Shown here piece after piece: positions 1 through 9,715 of a stretch of DNA of 64,000 nucleotides (position 1 is the stretch's first letter; every line of letters starts with the position of its first letter). Both the position numbers and the translations under genes were made by a program. Below the pieces are notes generated by a model. The model worked only from the letters and a program-made list of their open reading frames with translations, was not told where the DNA came from and did not search any database. The stretch comes from an uncultured Prevotella sp. (GTDB lineage: Bacteria > Bacteroidota > Bacteroidia > Bacteroidales > Bacteroidaceae). The stretch is taken from assembly GCA_927910885.1 (NCBI GenBank), contig CAKMOD010000032.1, forward strand, positions 4,428 through 68,427, written 5' to 3'.

Positions 1-1
1 A

Positions 2-1555
2 TCTGCACTTACCGCAATGACTGCAGATACAGCTAAGAAAGCTGATGTGTTGCCTGTTGATACAGCAGGACCATTAAAGCAAGAAAATGCACAAGTAAAT
101 GCAGATGTTAACTTGTGGCAACCTGTTATCAAAGAGTTGTCAGCCTTCAATAGTACCAAGGATAGTACTAATAGCTCTCTTTGGAGTATTTTCTTTATGG
201 GTGTTCTTGGTGGTTTCATTGCTTTGCTCACCCCTTGTGTATGGCCTATTATTCCAATGACGGTAAGTTTCTTCCTCAAGAGAGCGAAGGATGACCGTAA
301 GAAGGGTATTCGTGATGCAGTGACATACGGCTTGTCAATCATTGTCATCTATATGGCTTTGGCAACGCTTGTTACTTGGGCTTTCGGTCCACAGAAGTTG
401 AATGAGTTGGCAACAAACGCACCGTTCAATGTGTTCTTCTTCCTTTTGTTAGTAGTCTTTGCATTCAGTTTCTTTGGATGGTTTGAACTTCGACTGCCTT
501 CTTCATGGGGTAATGCGGTTGATAATAAGGCTTCTGCGACAACTGGTTTGCTTTCTATCTTCCTTATGGCATTCACCTTGTCATTGGTAAGTTTCTCTTG
601 TACAGCTCCTGTTGTAGGTCTTCTCCTTGTTCAGGCAGCAACAAGTGGCGACTGGGTAGCTCCTGCAGTGGGTATGTGTGGTTTTGCTTTGGCTCTTGCC
701 TTGCCATTCACCTTCTTTGCTCTCTTCCCAACTTTACTTAAGAAAGCTCCAAAGTCAGGTTCATGGATGAACATGATTAAGGTTGTGTTGGGTTTCATCG
801 AATTGGCATTCTCACTGAAGTTCTTGTCAGTAGCCGACCTTGCATACGGCTGGCATATTCTTGATCGTGAGACATTCCTCTCTATTTGGATTGTACTCTT
901 CGGACTCTTGGGGCTTTATCTCATTGGTAAGCTTAAGTTCCCACATGATGATGCTGATCAGAAGGCTATGCCTGTACCTGCTATCATGCTTGGTCTTTGT
1001 TCATTGGCATTCTCTGTTTATATGCTGCCAGGACTCTGGGGTGCTCCTTGTAAGGCAGTTAGTGCGTTTGCACCACCTATTAATACACAGGATTTCAACC
1101 TTGCTCCACAGACGGTACACGCCACTTATACAGATTATGACGAGGGTATGCGTGCAGCTGCTGTAGCTGGTAAGCCTGTCTTGGTTGACTTTACAGGCTT
1201 TGGATGCGTGAACTGTCGTAAGATGGAGGCATCTGTATGGACTGATTCACGTGTAGCAGATAAGTTGAATAAGGACTATGTTCTCATCTCACTTTATGTA
1301 GATGATAAGACACCATTGAAGCAGCCTGTAGAGGTGAAACTCCCTGATGGAACTTCACGTACACTGCGTACTATCGGTGATAAGTGGAGCTATTTGGAGC
1401 AGACTAAGTTCGGTTATCTTGCTCAGCCATTCTATGTGCCTTTGGACAATGCGGGTAAACCATTGAATGGTAGCTTTAGCTTTAAGGAGGATGTACCTGC
1501 TTATCTTGAGTTCCTTGATAAGGGATTGGAGAATTATCGTGCACAACAGCAGTAA
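2..1555 (+). CDS. DsbD-family thiol:disulfide interchange protein, C-terminal part (5' end outside window)
   Basis: Inner-membrane protein that carries reducing power from cytoplasmic thioredoxin to the periplasm. The reading frame is open to the left edge, so the N-terminus, probably a periplasmic DsbD alpha-like domain, lies outside the window. Counting from the ATG at 17, a cytochrome c biogenesis-type transmembrane domain runs from about residue 55 to 345. It carries the two membrane cysteines in LTPCVWP (C74) and SFSCTAP. A thioredoxin-like domain follows with a CVNC redox motif (C397 and C400). This order matches the beta and gamma domains of DsbD. A strong hairpin terminator follows the stop. 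Family assignment is firm; the exact redox partners are not visible here. Confidence 0.9.
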   Translation, partial: SALTAMTADTAKKADVLPVDTAGPLKQENAQVNADVNLWQPVIKELSAFNSTKDSTNSSLWSIFFMGVLGGFIALLTPCVWPIIPMTVSFFLKRAKDDRKKGIRDAVTYGLSIIVIYMALATLVTWAFGPQKLNELATNAPFNVFFFLLLVVFAFSFFGWFELRLPSSWGNAVDNKASATTGLLSIFLMAFTLSLVSFSCTAPVVGLLLVQAATSGDWVAPAVGMCGFALALALPFTFFALFPTLLKKAPKSGSWMNMIKVVLGFIELAFSLKFLSVADLAYGWHILDRETFLSIWIVLFGLLGLYLIGKLKFPHDDADQKAMPVPAIMLGLCSLAFSVYMLPGLWGAPCKAVSAFAPPINTQDFNLAPQTVHATYTDYDEGMRAAAVAGKPVLVDFTGFGCVNCRKMEASVWTDSRVADKLNKDYVLISLYVDDKTPLKQPVEVKLPDGTSRTLRTIGDKWSYLEQTKFGYLAQPFYVPLDNAGKPLNGSFSFKEDVPAYLEFLDKGLENYRAQQQ

Positions 1556-1624
1556 AATAATAATGAGATAATGTCACTCTCGGCTATCTTTAGATAATTA
1601 AAAGTCGACAATTATATATTCAAT

Positions 1625-1678
1625 AAAAGGGTTGTATCAAAGAAGCCGTTAATGGTTTCAATTTGATACAACCCTTTT
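1625..1678 (+). terminator. Intrinsic terminator after the dsbD-like gene; also member of a repeated hairpin family
   Basis: A 17-bp perfect inverted repeat (1625-1641 with 1662-1678), arms AAAAGGGTTGTATCAAA and its complement, with a 20-nt loop and T/A ends on both sides, so it could stop transcription either way. Nearly the same arms recur at 46876-46935, so it belongs to a small family. Confidence 0.8.
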
Positions 1679-1830
1679 ATTTTTGCATTTGAACGGCTTT
1701 TAGTTCGCAAGTTTGCTTTTGTGTTATCTAATAAATGCTCCCTAAACGAGTTAATCCTCCATGTCTTTCATAAATAACAACAACCATAATGAATGGTTCA
1801 ATCCATTTTTTCTTAGTGTGTTGGTGGTCA

Positions 1831-1887
1831 GCACCCATTGTGTTAACGGTTAACACCAATGGTGTTAAGCCTTAGCACCATTGGTGC
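1831..1887. repeat. 22-nt palindrome array, cluster 1 (three units)
   Basis: Three 13-nt dyads, GCACCCATTGTGT, ACACCAATGGTGT and GCACCATTGGTGC, start at 1831, 1853 and 1875. They are separated by 9-nt spacers (TAACGGTTA, TAAGCCTTA), so the period is exactly 22 nt. The cluster sits between the dsbD terminator and the susC promoter. The rest of 1690-2240 is A/T-rich and I see no gene in it. Four more clusters with the same spacing occur in this window. Confidence 0.85.
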
Positions 1888-2243
1888 GGAGGATAAAATG
1901 TGTTTCAAAACATAGTGAAGGTGTGTGATACTTGATGTAAGTATTTTGCTATATGACTCTTCTGAAAGTAACAAATGTTTGTTTTGTAGGAATTTATATT
2001 TTATAAATAGGGTGCTTTTGTCTATGGTATATGAATGTTGGTATATATTAAGTGTGTTTTTATATTTGATAGAATAGTTTTAAAAGCATAAAAGTGAAAA
2101 CGTAAAAGAAAATCTTATATGATTCTGACATTTGTTTCAAAGTTTACTAATAATTAGTAAAGAAAATAGCATTAAAACGTATATTTCACTATCAAAAATC
2201 AATAATAATGGTAGTTTTTCTTTATTTTTAATAATAAAATCGC

Positions 2244-2272
2244 TTGGATTTTTATTTTTTTTCGTACTTTTG
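2244..2272 (+). promoter_or_regulatory. Predicted promoter of the SusC locus
   Basis: TACTTTTG at 2265-2272 matches the Bacteroidetes -7 element TAnnTTTG. TTGG at 2244-2247 is a weak -33 element. Transcription would start near 2279 and leave a leader of about 160 nt before the susC ATG. The leader is A/T-rich and I recognise no riboswitch in it. Confidence 0.6.
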
Positions 2273-2439
2273 CAGAATAATATATAAATAGGTATTGTCT
2301 ACCTGTGAAGGTGACTATCTCAATAGTATTAATAGTTATAAAGAAGTCTTTTCTTCTCTCTGAACAATTATTAACGTAAGAGTTTTCGAGTTTAAAAGGA
2401 TTGTATTTTCAAGTAACAAATTCATAATTTTAGAGAACG

Positions 2440-5400
2440 ATGCAGAAGATTAAATTCCTCCAACGTGTAATATGTGTTCTACTTTTGAACCTTTTATGCT
2501 TTGGACCATTAAGTCTCCCCATGTCAGCGCAAGAGCTGAATGGTGCAAAAGTAACTCTCTCTATGCGCGATGCCACAGTAGAGGATTTCGCTAATGAGGT
2601 TGCTAAGCAGACAGGATTGAATGTAAAGTTTGCAGATGAAGATGTGAAGGCACTTAAAGGTGTAACCCTTGACGTGCGTGATCAGTCTGTTTCAAGTTTG
2701 TTGTTAAGCTTGGCAAACCAGTTCCCACTTTCATACACGGTTGAGGGTAATACCCTGACGCTTGCAAAGAAGGAAGCTGTACAGCGTAAGGGCGGCGTTC
2801 GTGGTCAGGTTACTGATAGTAGCGGTGAGCCAATCATCGGTGCAGTTATCCGTGTGGATGGTGTAAATGGTGGCTATGTGACCGATATCAATGGTGAATA
2901 TGAGATTAAGACCGACCTTAAAGAGGTACACATGAATGTGTCATATATCGGTTATAAGACTGTTACTAAGACTGTAAAGAATGGTGCTACAGCCAATATT
3001 ACTTTGCGTGAAGACTCAAAGGAAATGCAGGAAGTCGTTGTGACGGGTTATCAGACTAAGAATAAGAATTCGTTTACAGGTTCTCAGGTTGCCGTAACAC
3101 GTGATCAGTTGATGAACGTGGGTACAAAGAACGTGCTGCAGAGTATTTCAAGCTTCGTTCCTGGTATGGTTATCGCAGATGATAACCTCAAAGGTTCTGA
3201 CCCTAATAAGGTGGCAGAACTTAATATCCGTGGTCGTGCTACTTTCGAAGGTCAGGCTAACACACCTGTCTATGTTGTAGATGGTGCACAGGTAACTGCA
3301 GAGTATGTTGCGGACATGGATATGAATGATATCGAGACTGTTACTGTGTTGAAAGATGCTTCTGCGTCTGCTCTTTATGGTGCGAAGGCTTCTGCTGGTG
3401 TTATCGTTATTACAACAAAGACACTGAAGGGTGGTAAGTTGAAGTTGAATTATAGTGGAACAGTACGTTTGTCAACACCTGATTTGTCCGACTATAACTT
3501 GTTGAATGCAAGTCAGAAACTTGAATATGAGCGTCTTGCAGGCTTGTTTACTGATACAAGTCCAGCAACTCAATATACACTTGACAAAGATTATGCACGT
3601 ATATATAATGATGTCCAGAGAGGTGTTGAGACTGACTGGTTGTCTAAGCCGTTGCGTAATGCTATCTCTCAGTCACATAGTTTGAGTGTTGATGGTGGTG
3701 ACGACCGTGCAAAGTATAACCTCGGTATTCGTTATGGAAATGACGCTGGTGTTATGAAGGGCTCTGATCGTACTCGTATTTCGACTAACTTCCGTCTCTC
3801 TTACAATATTGCAGGTAAGTTCTTTGTATCAAACAGTTCGACACTTTCATCTGTGACAAGTAACGTGTCACCTTATGGTGATTTTTCTGATTGGGTTAAG
3901 ATGAATCCTTATGAGAATCCATATAACTCTGATGGACAGTTGCGTTCTTCACTCTATCATGACTTGGCGAATCCATTGTATGATGCTTCGTTGGGTAGTT
4001 ATAGTAAGTCAAACAACTTCGACTTCCTTAATACGACCAGCGTACAGTTGTGGTTTGGTGAGAAGATTCGTTTGGATGGAGACTTTACTATAAATCGTAG
4101 CAAGCAGGATAGACGTACTTTCACATCTCCTTTTGCTTACAGTGAGATTCGTAATAAGTCGGCTGACCAGCGTGGTTCATTGACAGATAACTGGGTGAAT
4201 AGCACAACATTGCAGGGTAAGGCTATGTTGTCATACAATAACTACTTCTTTAAGAAGCTCTTCCTTACTGCAATGGGAGGTGGTAGCATTGAGTCTACAT
4301 CATCAGATGCTGCTGCTTACACCTCAATTGGCTTCTACTCTGATAAGCTCGGACACCCAGCCTTCGCTACATCATACGCTGCAACGCGTCCAAGTGGCTC
4401 TGATACACAAACAAGAGGTGTAGGTTTCTTCGTTAATGCCAATACAATTTGGGATAACAAGTACTTCCTTGACCTTATCTATCGTTATGAGGGTTCATCT
4501 CGTTTCGGTAAGAATCAGCGCTTTGCTCCTTTCTGGAGTGTCGGTGGTGGTTGGAACGTTCATAACGAGAAGTTCATGAAGGGATCACCAGTTTCGCTTT
4601 TGAAGCTTCGTGCCAGTGTAGGTTACTTGGGTAATATCAACTTTAACCCATATCAGGCACTGACTACCTATAGCTATAATAGTTCTTATTTCTATGGTAA
4701 GGGTACTGGTGCTACACCAATTACTATTGGTAACCCAGACTTGAAGTGGGAGCGTACGTTGAGTACCAATATCGGTGTTGACTTCACAGCTTTCCGTGGT
4801 CGTGTAGACCTCTCAGCTGATTATTATATCAAGAATACTGATAACCTGCTCTTGGATATTACCAAAGCTCCATCAGTAGGTGTAACAACTTCACGTGAGA
4901 ACATTGGTGAGGTGCAGAACTCAGGTTTTGAACTTCGTCTGCGTACTTTCCCAATTCAGAACAAGGATTGGCAGTGGTCACTCGGTCTTACATACGCTTA
5001 TAACAAGAATAAGATTAAGAAGATCAGTAATTCTCTGCGTGAACAGAATGAAAAGAATAAGAACAGTGATGGTGTTGCACCGCTTCCTATCTATGAGGAG
5101 GGTCAGTCTTTGACAGCTTTGAAGGTTGTTCCTTCTGCTGGTATCGACCCAGTAACTGGTCAGGAAATATTCATTAAGCGTGATGGTACTTATACCTTCG
5201 TTTACGATTCAATGATAAGGTAATCTTCGGTGATACCAATCCTTATGGTACAGGTTCGCTCAACTCTTACCTTACCTATAAGCGATTTGCACTGAGCTGT
5301 ACCTTCCAGTACTCTTTTGGTGGTTCACTTTACAACGAGACATTGGCAACAAAGGTTGAGGGATCAAACCCTAAGTACAATGCTGATGAGCGTGTATTGA

Positions 5401-5690
5401 ATGATAGATGGAAGACTCCAGGCACTGTTGCGAAGTATAAGCGTATTGATGATACAACAACTCCGTATCAGACATCACGTTTCGTAGAGAAGAATAACTT
5501 CCTGCGTATGAGCAGTCTGTCACTCTCTTATGAGGTTCCTACAACCTTTATTCAGAAGTATGGATTGAAGCGTATGTTCTTGGAACTTCTTACCAATGAC
5601 CTCTTCTACCTGTCAACAGCGAAGAGAGAGCGTGGTTTGAACTATCCATACGACAGAAGCTTTGAATTCTCATTACGTTTCTCACTCTAA
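2440..5690 (+). pseudogene. SusC/RagA-family TonB-linked outer membrane transporter with STN domain, interrupted by one frameshift
   Basis: Outer-membrane barrel that imports a nutrient with its SusD partner using TonB energy. The protein has a signal peptide ending near MSAQ, an STN domain (about residues 35-105), a carboxypeptidase-regulatory-like domain (about 120-205), a TonB box or plug region (EVVVTGYQTK) and a long barrel. The first frame stops at 5221-5223. The barrel end resumes without loss in another frame from about 5211 to 5690 and finishes in the expected aromatic-rich strand FEFSLRFSL. Adding one base near 5206-5211 (for example GATTTCAATGAT instead of GATTCAATGAT) gives one protein of about 1083 residues, a normal SusC length. 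So this is a one-base deletion or sequencing error. An STN domain usually means control through an anti-sigma factor, but none is encoded nearby. Confidence 0.9.
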
Positions 5691-5707
5691 AACTAAATAG
5701 GATAACA

Positions 5708-7165
5708 ATGAAGAAGATAACGAAATATATAGGAATATCTATGGCGCTTGCACTGCTGACATCGTGCAGCGACTTCTTAGATGTACAGTCAAAAGGACAG
5801 CTAACAGATGACGAGATGTTCACTGATCTTACTGGTTATGAGGATGCTATGTTTGGTATCTACGGTAAGTTGGCTTCATCCAATCTCTATGGTAGTAACC
5901 TTTCATGGGGTATGGTGGATGAGTTAGGACAGCAGTTCGGTTATGACAACACACAAGATGTTAGTTATTATCTTAACCGCTATCAATATACTAATCAGCA
6001 AGCACGTAACATCGTAGATGCTGTATGGAACAATATGTACAACAACATTTCTAATGTTAACAATGTGTTGAAGCATATTAATGATATTAGTGCGGGTACA
6101 CAAGAACGTAAGATGATTCATGGTGAGGCTTTGGGTTTGCGTGCCTTTATGCATTTCGACCTCGCTCGCCTCTATTGTACAGACTATACACGTAGTGACG
6201 CAAGCACTCTTGGACTGCCATACGCAACAGAGTTCAATTTGAAGAACCGCCCACGTTACACCTTGCAGGCAACATTCAACCTTATTCTTAAGGACTTGAA
6301 TCAGGCTGATTCATTGTTGACTGATGACAATGATGTTACATACGATAATACTTTCGTACGTGATTACAGTAAGGGTCGTGTGATACTTTTCAACAAGTAT
6401 GCTGTAAAGGCTACTAAAGCTCGTGTCTACTACGCTATGGGTAAGTACACAGAAGCAGCAAAGTATGCTCGTGAAGTCATCAATGCAACACAGAACTTTA
6501 AGTTGAATACAAGTACATCACTTGATTCTGTGATGCGTTTCCCTGCAAGTAAGGAGATGATTTTCGGAGTTTATGCAGCCGACCGTTCAACGTCAATTCG
6601 TACAGCGTTCTTGCGCTCTACTGGTTTTGGATCGTTTGTTGAGGGTCGTCGTGATACACGTAGTCTCTATGAGACCGACCTCTTTACAGCGCTTAGCTCT
6701 GACCTCCGTTTTACCTCTTTCTTTAGAGAGAATACATCAGGTTCAACCTCATCTTTCAGCTTTATCCGTTTGATTCAGAATGATGCTGAGGCTACAAGAG
6801 GTGTATTGAAAGGCTTTGTGTTAATCAGTTTGCCAGAGATGTATTACATCTTGAGCGAAAGTCTTTATGACTCAAACCAGACAGAGGCAATCAATCTGCT
6901 CAATCAGGTAAGAAAGAGTAGGGGATTGGGTGATGTTGATGCAACTAAGGTGGCTACACGTTCTCTCTTCGAGCAGGAGATGATGCGTGAACGTATGCGT
7001 GAGTTCCCTGGTATGGGACAGACATTCTATGCGTTGAAGCACTACAACCGTAGTTTCACAGACTTTAGAAATATTGACACGTATCAGCCTTCTGATGCTA
7101 TCTTCAACCTCCCTTGGCCAGAGAGAGAGAAGGAGTATGGTGATCAGGCGGTACACAACGAATAG
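5708..7165 (+). CDS. SusD/RagB-family nutrient-binding outer membrane lipoprotein
   Basis: Surface lipoprotein that forms the lid of the SusC barrel and binds substrate. A lipoprotein signal ends at C20 (LLTSCSDFLDV), followed by the typical SusD start. TPR-like helices and the SusD C-terminal region run through the 485 residues, and the tail ends near FNLPWPEREKEY, a usual SusD ending (I-P-x-E-R-x-x-N-type). It starts 17 nt after the SusC stop, so the two are co-transcribed. Substrate cannot be read from SusD itself. The neighbours (DUF4843, PKD-like lipoprotein, metalloproteases) and the absence of any glycoside hydrolase point to peptides or proteins rather than glycans. That part is inference. 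Confidence 0.93.
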   Translation: MKKITKYIGISMALALLTSCSDFLDVQSKGQLTDDEMFTDLTGYEDAMFGIYGKLASSNLYGSNLSWGMVDELGQQFGYDNTQDVSYYLNRYQYTNQQARNIVDAVWNNMYNNISNVNNVLKHINDISAGTQERKMIHGEALGLRAFMHFDLARLYCTDYTRSDASTLGLPYATEFNLKNRPRYTLQATFNLILKDLNQADSLLTDDNDVTYDNTFVRDYSKGRVILFNKYAVKATKARVYYAMGKYTEAAKYAREVINATQNFKLNTSTSLDSVMRFPASKEMIFGVYAADRSTSIRTAFLRSTGFGSFVEGRRDTRSLYETDLFTALSSDLRFTSFFRENTSGSTSSFSFIRLIQNDAEATRGVLKGFVLISLPEMYYILSESLYDSNQTEAINLLNQVRKSRGLGDVDATKVATRSLFEQEMMRERMREFPGMGQTFYALKHYNRSFTDFRNIDTYQPSDAIFNLPWPEREKEYGDQAVHNE

Positions 7166-7354
7166 TTCATATCAAAGAGTCAGTTTGGTTTAGCACTGCT
7201 AAATGAAAAGAACAAGACAACTTGTAGAAAGCATTCAGCATAGCTAAATCACTGACTTGAATGTATAAAAGAAGAGTTATAAACATAAAAACGAATATTG
7301 TAATCCGATAAAACTTAAAAAGTATAGGCTTTCAAATGGGCTGATTAATATGCA

Positions 7355-7433
7355 GCACCATTGGTGCTAACCAAGAGCACCATGTGTGTTAGGCCTTAGC
7401 ACCACATGTGCTCGACCTTAACATATCGGTAAA
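7355..7433. repeat. 22-nt palindrome array, cluster 2, inside the SusCD transcription unit
   Basis: Units GCACCATTGGTGC, GCACCATGTGTGT and GCACCACATGTGC start at 7355, 7377 and 7399, with 9-nt spacers (TAACCAAGA, TAGGCCTTA). A decayed fourth unit is in register at 7421. This 360-nt gap separates susD from the DUF4843 gene and contains nothing else that I recognise. The array would therefore be transcribed as a chain of short hairpins if the locus is one operon. Confidence 0.8.
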
Positions 7434-7532
7434 ACATAGAAAGTTAAGTTTCTAATAAGCCTATATAATAAGAGAAGAAAGGCAAACCTACAAGGGAGGT
7501 GCTTATCGGATAACACTAAAAAACAAATGATT

Positions 7533-8240
7533 ATGTATAAATCAATCATAAACTTCTTCGCTATCGGTGTCGTTGCACTGTCGTTGACAGCGTGTTCAAA
7601 CGATGAATACAAAGGCGAATATTCAAAGGATGGTACTTATGAAGGAGGAAATCAGGTTTATTTCGACCTCACAAATGCTTCTGACACATTATATAACTAT
7701 TCGTTCGGAACACAGCCTGTCAGCGTGACTACTGATACTGTTACAGTAAAAGTAAAACTTGCTGGAGTAAGAAAGTCACAGGAACAGCATTATAAGGTTG
7801 TTGTTGATCCAAGCAGTTCTGCGAAGTCTGGTGTACACTTTGAGGCAATTAATAGTGATCAAGTAATTCCAGCTGATAGCCTTGCATCAAGTTTTCGTGT
7901 AGTACTCTTGCGTCAGAATCTTAGTGATACAAAGAATGATAGTATTCGACTTGTTCTGCGTTTAGAGGCAACAGACGACCTCGGTGTTCGTTTCCCTAAT
8001 GCAATTAAGAGAACGATTACGTTTGACAACGTACTTGAGAAGCCTTATTGGTGGGATAATCCTACGCTTCAGGCTATGGGTCTTCCAGCTTATACACCAG
8101 CTAAGTTCCGTTATCTCTTAAGCTTGTATAACTCAGATTTAAGTGAACTTGAGTCAGCAATACGTAACAACAGAAAGTGGACACAGCTCTATCGAAATAT
8201 TCAGAAGCTGAAGGCTTACTTTGCTGCTAATCCAGAGTAG
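7533..8240 (+). CDS. DUF4843 surface lipoprotein of the SusCD locus
   Basis: Small lipoprotein found next to SusC/SusD pairs in Bacteroidetes. I chose the ATG at 7533 rather than 7527 because MYKSIINFF gives a clean lipoprotein signal ending at LTACSNDEY (C21 from this start). The rest (VYFDLTNASDTL, then a Calx-beta-like strand pattern and a C-terminal PYWWDNPTLQ) fits DUF4843. In Bacteroides thetaiotaomicron, lipoproteins encoded beside the SusCD pair BT2263-2264 sit on the surface of that peptide-importing complex, so an accessory substrate-binding role is plausible. Spacing to the next gene is 41 nt. The molecular function is not established by sequence. Confidence 0.8.
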   Translation: MYKSIINFFAIGVVALSLTACSNDEYKGEYSKDGTYEGGNQVYFDLTNASDTLYNYSFGTQPVSVTTDTVTVKVKLAGVRKSQEQHYKVVVDPSSSAKSGVHFEAINSDQVIPADSLASSFRVVLLRQNLSDTKNDSIRLVLRLEATDDLGVRFPNAIKRTITFDNVLEKPYWWDNPTLQAMGLPAYTPAKFRYLLSLYNSDLSELESAIRNNRKWTQLYRNIQKLKAYFAANPE

Positions 8241-8281
8241 TCAGGTTCATAGGCATAACCATTAATATAATTGCACGAATT

Positions 8282-9709
8282 ATGGTAAAGAAATATTTAT
8301 ATATCTTAGCTGCTACAGCTCTTACCTTCTCTTCTTGTATTAAGGATGATTCAACAGAAGGAGGCGATGGAGTATCTGTTATCAGCTTGCAGACACCTCT
8401 GAACAGTAGCTACACGCTCAATCAGGGTGATACATTGAAGATTACTCCTACAGTATTGCAGAGCAATGGAAAGCAGAAACTCACTTACGAATGGGAGATT
8501 AATCATAAGTTGGTTTCAAGTGATACTGCACTTGTTTATCCTATTCAGAGTTCTGGTACCTATACTGGACGCCTTCGTCTAAGCAATGGTCAGAATATTC
8601 AGATTTATGAGTTTAATGTGAACGTTGAGTATGCTTATACAAAGGGTGTTTATCTCTTGGCTGAAAACAACAGTAAGGCAATCCTTTCATACGTACCAAC
8701 AGAGGATGTTGATAAGAGCTTCCATCTTGACATATTGGCTCCAAACAACCCTAACATTAACTTTGGAACACCTTGCTCAATGGCATGGAACAAGACTATC
8801 GGTGGTCAGGCAAACAATGTTCTCATTATTGCAGCAGGTAATCCATCAACACTTTATCAGCTTGATGGCTATGAGATGTTGTCACTCTTCCAGACTCCAG
8901 TTGGTGCGAAGGTGATACAGGTAGAGGCAAACTCTGATCCAGGTTCGCCAAAGACAATGGCTATCACAAAGAATAACTTGTATTCATTGGGCTTGAACTC
9001 AACTAATTTGATTTCACAGACTTCACGTTTCACAAGTTCTACTGGTGGTTCAGTTACATTTGCAAACCGCATGACTCCATGGTGGAGAGACGACCTCTTC
9101 TATGCACATGGCGATGCTTACTTTGACAATGCACATGGTTCTCTGTTGGCAATGGCTATTGAGAATACATCTGTTCCGGCAGAAATCTTGAAGGGAACCT
9201 TCACAGGTGATACATTGGTAGGTATGGGTAGTGTTAACAAGCAGCGTAACCTTGCGTTGATTACTAATCAGACAAGCACTGGTACGTTCTACTTTACATA
9301 TATCTTCCCAGGCTACTACTCTTCAACAGCGGATAAGAGAATTGCAGCTAATGTACTTTATCGTGTTGCAATGCCTTCTACCTCTGGTATCGCTAATGGC
9401 TCTGTAGTACGCTCTGCTCGCAGCAAGAACATTGTTTATTACACCAATGGAAATGCTGTCTATGCACATAACGTACTTGCAAATAGCAACTTCCCAACTG
9501 CAGCACTGTTCACAGTGGGTAACAGTTCTGAGACAATTGTCGATATGGCATTCTCTGATGATGATAATCTCATTTATGTTGCTACAAATGATGCTTCGGC
9601 TTCTATGCCAGGTAGTCTTTACTGTTACGACACACAGACTAACACATTGCGTTGGTCTAAGCAGAACATTACAGGTCGAATTGTGAAGGCATTATTCAGA
9701 AATAAATAA
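8282..9709 (+). CDS. PKD-like family surface lipoprotein of the SusCD locus
   Basis: Lipoprotein with signal ending at FSSCIKDD (C19), 475 residues. An N-terminal immunoglobulin/PKD-like fold (about 30-115; LTYEWEINHKLV) is followed by a long beta-rich region. Repeated aromatic and Asp/Asn motifs there (such as MAFSDDDNLIYVAT and YCYDTQTNTLRW) suggest a beta-propeller-like domain. This gene normally follows the DUF4843 gene in peptide-type SusCD loci. It is six bases from the next start, so it is surely co-transcribed. Likely outside the cell and part of the import complex; the ligand is unknown. Confidence 0.75.
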   Translation: MVKKYLYILAATALTFSSCIKDDSTEGGDGVSVISLQTPLNSSYTLNQGDTLKITPTVLQSNGKQKLTYEWEINHKLVSSDTALVYPIQSSGTYTGRLRLSNGQNIQIYEFNVNVEYAYTKGVYLLAENNSKAILSYVPTEDVDKSFHLDILAPNNPNINFGTPCSMAWNKTIGGQANNVLIIAAGNPSTLYQLDGYEMLSLFQTPVGAKVIQVEANSDPGSPKTMAITKNNLYSLGLNSTNLISQTSRFTSSTGGSVTFANRMTPWWRDDLFYAHGDAYFDNAHGSLLAMAIENTSVPAEILKGTFTGDTLVGMGSVNKQRNLALITNQTSTGTFYFTYIFPGYYSSTADKRIAANVLYRVAMPSTSGIANGSVVRSARSKNIVYYTNGNAVYAHNVLANSNFPTAALFTVGNSSETIVDMAFSDDDNLIYVATNDASASMPGSLYCYDTQTNTLRWSKQNITGRIVKALFRNK

Positions 9710-9715
9710 CATACA

